NCBI GenBank assembly: GCA_019637435.1
Contig: JAHBVO010000002.1
Coordinates: 721,519-785,518, forward strand
Reading direction: 5' to 3'
Source of the DNA: Candidatus Obscuribacterales bacterium
Lineage (GTDB): Bacteria; Cyanobacteriota; Vampirovibrionia; Obscuribacterales; Obscuribacteraceae
Length of the DNA stretch: 64,000 nt
The notes beneath the pieces were generated by a model that was not told the DNA's origin, did not search any database, and saw nothing but the letters and a program-made list of their open reading frames with translations. Positions 60,856-64,000 of this stretch are shown piece by piece (position 1 is the first letter of the stretch; every line of letters begins with the position of its first letter). The position numbers and the translations under genes are program-made.

Positions 60856-61837
60856 CAAACGTGTATTTTATTGAGTTGACGAAACATTCAACGTCTTCTG
60901 GTTTTAGAAACAATACATAGGACGCGATCATCAGGTGCTCGAAGATTGGAAGATTCATCGTCCAGTCTATTCCCAGATGTAAAAGAACGCCAAGCACCAG
61001 AACGTAGTAGCGCAGTTCCTTGACCCAGATTAGGGTCCAGAGTGCAATTTCAATTGCGAGCGTTGCCCAGGTCGCAATTTGATAACCAAGCATTCTGTCG
61101 AAGATGAATGGGATTGGAAACTTCGAAAAGTCTTCCATCCGGTTTGCGTAGTAAACGGCCGTTCCATTCCACCATGTTTCGCCGTCCATTTTTGCGAGCG
61201 TAGACTGCGCGTAGACGAGAGCGATTTGAAAGCGCAGAAGGTTTTGAGTCCATGGTCTACAAAGTATGGGCGGCAAAGGTTGGGCGACATCAATGGTCCT
61301 GGGCTCTAGCTCTTCCCCTTCAGTGAGCGCATCGCGTTCGGCTTCGCGCTCAGCGAACCGCGGGCGGTGCCAATTAGCGAACCAACTGTCAATCGAATAC
61401 ATTTTTCCAATCGGTCCGAACATCATCAGAAATAAACACACACGCATTAAAGTGTGCCCGCTATTGAAGATGAGCAGGTTGCGATGATGGAATGATGTGA
61501 CGCAAAGAAAGAGAATCAGTGCGCTGAAGTTCGCACGCAAACCCAACGTAAATGTTACGGCAGCGATCATCATGATCACATAGAGTTTCGATACCCAGGC
61601 ATTGTCAGGCGGCAACCAGAATAAAATAGAGAAGCGGTTGCTTGCTTCGAATTGTTCCATGGTTTGAACGGATACGATGCCGTCGTAGCCGAACCACGTT
61701 TGCAAATCCGGCAACCAGAGTAAGCTCGATAAAATCAACAGCAAGCCCAACAATATTCGAAACAGGCAAAGCGGAGCCGGAGATTGTGGTTGAAACCACA
61801 TTCGATACCAGAGCGCACGTATGTCCTGAAAACTCAT
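60800..61837 (-). CDS. HTTM-domain membrane protein
   Basis: 345 residues with about eight hydrophobic segments. The HTTM (horizontally transferred transmembrane) features are present: RILLGLLLILSSLLW, SFHHRNLLIFNSGHTLMRVCLFLMMFGPIG (with the NxGH motif), and YAQSTLAKMDGETWWNGTAVYYA. The domain is shared with vitamin K-dependent gamma-carboxylases, but the carboxylase C-domain is missing; bacterial function is unsettled. The start overlaps the stop of the upstream gene by four bases. Its 3' end overlaps the convergent collagen-like gene by 56 bases. Confidence 0.88.
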   Translation of the reverse strand: MSFQDIRALWYRMWFQPQSPAPLCLFRILLGLLLILSSLLWLPDLQTWFGYDGIVSVQTMEQFEASNRFSILFWLPPDNAWVSKLYVIMMIAAVTFTLGLRANFSALILFLCVTSFHHRNLLIFNSGHTLMRVCLFLMMFGPIGKMYSIDSWFANWHRPRFAEREAERDALTEGEELEPRTIDVAQPLPPILCRPWTQNLLRFQIALVYAQSTLAKMDGETWWNGTAVYYANRMEDFSKFPIPFIFDRMLGYQIATWATLAIEIALWTLIWVKELRYYVLVLGVLLHLGIDWTMNLPIFEHLMIASYVLFLKPEDVECFVNSIKYTFAKVLSFRRYNQHQTLSSN

Positions 61838-62493
61838 TTTGAATCCTCATGACGATTACGTTTCGAATCATTTGACGAGTTTTGTTGCAGAACTTCGGGC
61901 GAAGTCTGTTTCAAAATTTCCTGCGAGGTCTGTTTCAAGTCCTCCGGCAGCACTCTGTATAAGTAGAACTGATACTTTTCCAACTGTTCTGGATTTGGCT
62001 TGCCGAAACCATCTTCGGGCGGCATTGTCTCAGCGCGCGTGCGAGTCAAAGCTACTGTGAGGGGATGTTTTGACTTTTCGTCATTCGCTCGCGCAACCCA
62101 GCGAGCGAAGTCCGGCCATAACAAGTTATTGCCATTTAAACAATCGTTTCCATACTTGCGCCAATGTTCTTTGCAATAGCGCTCAAACAATCCCAGCTTT
62201 TCCATTGCCGGATAATGCCAGATCTTCTCGGTTCCATCATCGTATCTAATGGTGGCATAAATTCGGTAATTCTCTTTGCGCGGGTCAGGTGCGAATACCG
62301 CAAAGCCCTGCCAAATCCCCGTGTAGTAGATCTGTTGCGTAATCGGTTTTATAAAGAAATCTCTTGTGCGCGACCACGGCAAAACCCACAGAATGACAGA
62401 CATTATGTAGAAGATGATAAACAATGTTATCACTGTCTTTCTTAACGGGCTTTCTATGGGTCTGTCAATGTGTGATTGCATCCGCGTCGCCAC
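61834..62493 (-). CDS. Membrane-anchored protein partner of HTTM gene
   Basis: 219 residues. One N-terminal membrane segment (VITLFIIFYIMSVILWVLPW) precedes a region with FIKPITQQIYYTGIWQGFAVFAPDPRKENYRIYATIRYDDGTEKIWHYPAMEKLG, a pattern commonly encoded next to HTTM proteins. Two charged C-terminal repeats (DLKQTSQEILKQTSPEVLQQ) follow. It overlaps the HTTM gene by four bases and the upstream gene by 29 bases. Role unknown; probably a subunit of the same membrane complex. Confidence 0.75.
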   Translation of the reverse strand: MATRMQSHIDRPIESPLRKTVITLFIIFYIMSVILWVLPWSRTRDFFIKPITQQIYYTGIWQGFAVFAPDPRKENYRIYATIRYDDGTEKIWHYPAMEKLGLFERYCKEHWRKYGNDCLNGNNLLWPDFARWVARANDEKSKHPLTVALTRTRAETMPPEDGFGKPNPEQLEKYQFYLYRVLPEDLKQTSQEILKQTSPEVLQQNSSNDSKRNRHEDSK

Positions 62494-63280
62494 TAGGATG
62501 TTCGCTGCCCGCGTTTACGCTTTGATTACTTGGAACGTTTGCTCCGCGAATTTCACTCGTTTCATCTGCTTTCGGAACTCCGGACCCCGCGCCTGTAATG
62601 CGTCTGATCTTCCGAGGCTTCCCGACCTCGTACTCTTGAAGCGCTTTATCGACCAGAACATCAGCCGGTTTTCTCCACTTCGGCGCGTAAAAGTCGTAAA
62701 TCATCAGCACGTCCTTCGCTTTTGTATCTACGGCTTGCAGATATTGGGCACGTAGTTCCTGCTTGGCGATTTCGATAGCATTAGCCTTCGCCTGCTCCAG
62801 CGTGCCGCCCTCTCCGTAAAACGTGCGACCGATAACTCGATGACAGGCTGCGCTTGCCGCTTCGTGAGCATCAACAAAAACGCGTTGGCAAACTTGCACA
62901 TGACCGTCTTCAAAGTCGGCGCGGCGATTTTGAATGGTCTGCGATAGCCAAACAGTAATCGGCAGTTTTAGCGTCACACGAGCCCGCGTGATTGTCGCTC
63001 TGATCTGCCACTTGTTTCGCGAAACCTGGTTTTCATCTGCAATTTCGGCTTCTAACTCCGGCTCGCAGACGTACTGGTAAACGGTTGTGGATTCTTCTTT
63101 CCCGACCTCTGCCGGGGGCAGTTTCTTATCAAAGACTTTCTTCTCTACCGTTGATGCCTCTTTGTTTATTTCGACCGGTGAGGTCTTGAAATATTTTGGC
63201 GCGACGGCAACTATCGCGATGATAACCGGGATTCCGATAATCATCAGTAGAGTTTCCATCTTGGGTAAGCCTGGTTTCAC
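62465..63280 (-). CDS. Hypothetical membrane-anchored protein
   Basis: 271 residues; GTG start at 63278-63280, or ATG 63259. One N-terminal membrane segment (TLLMIIGIPVIIAIVAVAP) is followed by a soluble domain of about 200 residues (RATITRARVTLKLPITVWLSQTIQNRRADFEDGHVQVCQRVF, ACHRVIGRTFYGEGGTLEQAKANAIEIAKQELRAQYLQ) of no known family. It overlaps the downstream HTTM-partner gene by 29 bases and lies 61 bases after the hybrid histidine kinase on the same strand. Confidence 0.65.
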   Translation of the reverse strand: MKPGLPKMETLLMIIGIPVIIAIVAVAPKYFKTSPVEINKEASTVEKKVFDKKLPPAEVGKEESTTVYQYVCEPELEAEIADENQVSRNKWQIRATITRARVTLKLPITVWLSQTIQNRRADFEDGHVQVCQRVFVDAHEAASAACHRVIGRTFYGEGGTLEQAKANAIEIAKQELRAQYLQAVDTKAKDVLMIYDFYAPKWRKPADVLVDKALQEYEVGKPRKIRRITGAGSGVPKADETSEIRGANVPSNQSVNAGSEHPSGDADAITH

Positions 63281-63341
63281 GTTTCCTCGAGCCCTGAGAC
63301 CGCATTTACTTTATGCCACGGAAAGTGAGCTCAAAATTCAT

Positions 63342-64000
63342 TTATTTGTTATCGGCGCGGTCTGCGTCGCACCGAGACCTGGCGAGCCAATATTCGAGTT
63401 TGGCGATCAGCTTGTCTATAATCACCGGCTTGCTGAGATAATCATCCATTCCGGCTTTCAAACAGCGCATCTCGTCACCTGCCATCGCAAGAGCAGTCAT
63501 CGCTACGATCGGCGTGCGACGCTCCGTCTGCTGTTCGTACTCTCGGATCAAGCGCGTTGCCTCGAAGCCTGAAATATCGGGCAGATTGCAGTCCATCAGT
63601 ATTAGATCAAACTCTTCGCTGCAAACAGCACTGACGGCTTCGAGCCCTGTCAGCACGCCGAGCGGTTTTAAACCAAGATTGGACAACTGTTTCATCACGA
63701 GAGTTCTTATGAGCTTATTGTCTTCAACAACCAGAATTTTTAGATCGGCTGGTAAGCGCGATTGCCAGCGGTTGATCTGGATTGTGCTGGCATCATTGAA
63801 ATCGCGCTCCTTGAGCGGCTCTCGAAGTGGAAGTGAAAACCAAAATTCTGAGCCTCGATTGAGCTGCGATGTCAAACCAATCTCTCCATCCATCAGTTCG
63901 ACTATCTTTTTGCATATGGACAGACCCAAACCGGTGCCGCCTGCGTGCCGAATTCGGGCTGATTCCAATTGCAGAAAGGGAACGAAAAGTTTTTTCTGTT
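63342..64000 (-). CDS. Hybrid sensor histidine kinase, C-terminal part (partial, N-terminus beyond window)
   Basis: The frame is open to the window edge. Only the last 219 codons or so are here: the end of the HATPase domain (KKLFVPFLQLESARIRHAGGTGLGLSICKKIVELMDGEIG) and a receiver domain (ILVVEDNKLIRTLVMKQLSNLGLKPL, phosphoacceptor Asp in FDLILMDCNLPDISGF, Lys in YLSKPVIIDKL). The ATG at 63968 is internal, not a start. The protein is a hybrid kinase that phosphorylates its own receiver. Target and sensor domain lie outside the window. It precedes the HTTM cluster by 61 bases. Confidence 0.92.
   Translation of the reverse strand, partial: QKKLFVPFLQLESARIRHAGGTGLGLSICKKIVELMDGEIGLTSQLNRGSEFWFSLPLREPLKERDFNDASTIQINRWQSRLPADLKILVVEDNKLIRTLVMKQLSNLGLKPLGVLTGLEAVSAVCSEEFDLILMDCNLPDISGFEATRLIREYEQQTERRTPIVAMTALAMAGDEMRCLKAGMDDYLSKPVIIDKLIAKLEYWLARSRCDADRADNK

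Noticed and set aside
1..64000. tRNA, rRNA, CRISPR, prophage or IS elements
   Set aside because: No cloverleaf-like, repeat-spacer, integrase or transposase sequences were recognised anywhere; small RNAs cannot be excluded without computation.

Overview
The window looks like an ordinary chromosomal stretch of a free-living, diderm-type bacterium of about 50% GC. It is gene dense on both strands, with Shine-Dalgarno (GGAG/GAGG) led starts including some GTG and TTG starts. The gene content (WG-repeat proteins, RDD membrane proteins, an orthocaspase, a eukaryote-like Ser/Thr kinase, HTTM and DUF3060 proteins, stand-alone PaaN) reminds me of Melainabacteria/Obscuribacterales (non-photosynthetic Cyanobacteria). 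That placement is an inference from gene content and was not tested by alignment. I see no rRNA, tRNA, CRISPR array, prophage or insertion sequence.

Layout. 1-5312 (minus): a four-gene efflux operon (HlyD-like fusion protein, double ABC ATPase, two ABC-2 permeases, the last cut by the window edge). 5528-8663: a diacylglycerol-kinase-like lipid kinase and a PaaN-type aldehyde dehydrogenase. 10336-13210: a small protein ending in Gly-Gly with the look of a MoaD/ThiS/ubiquitin-like fold, one base upstream of a DUF4132 (MolR-like) protein; this is the best candidate for an undescribed system here. 13305-19333: small membrane proteins, an Old Yellow Enzyme and an isochorismatase-family hydrolase in tandem, an EF-hand Gly-rich exported protein, an acyltransferase and a WG-repeat lipoprotein. 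19334-19929 is a long gene-free leader with a pseudoknot-like fold. 19930-30926: a DUF4388-like membrane protein, a GH31 glucosidase, a SEC-C protein, a MaoC hydratase, a DUF302-like protein, peptide deformylase, two aldo/keto reductases around a TetR regulator with a clear operator, and an SDR.

31156-35227 (minus): glutamate decarboxylase next to a ClC H+/Cl- antiporter with CBS and USP-like domains, a likely acid-resistance module. 35631-39483 (minus): a three-gene molybdenum aldehyde oxidoreductase operon of the PaoABC type with 4-bp overlaps. 40807-42731: a divergent pair of an FAD desaturase-like oxidoreductase and an Rrf2 regulator, separated by two near-identical 17-bp palindromes. 42817-45645: a jelly-roll-like protein, a pRiA4b ORF-3 family protein and a TPR-like protein. 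46092-54963: a rightward run of an RDD protein, a WG-repeat protein, an RCK potassium channel, a secreted orthocaspase, a DUF3060 protein and a large unknown protein. 54944-58443 (minus): a STAS-like protein, an unknown protein and a membrane Ser/Thr kinase. 58697-60855: a TadG-like protein and a collagen-like Gly-Pro protein. 60800-64000 (minus): an HTTM protein with two overlapping membrane partners, and the C-terminal part of a hybrid histidine kinase.

Regulatory signals stand out in several places: the Rrf2 and TetR operators, a two-part promoter element shared by the acyltransferase and MaoC genes, convergent terminator hairpins, and a hairpin that ends two bases before the start of the 53179 gene.
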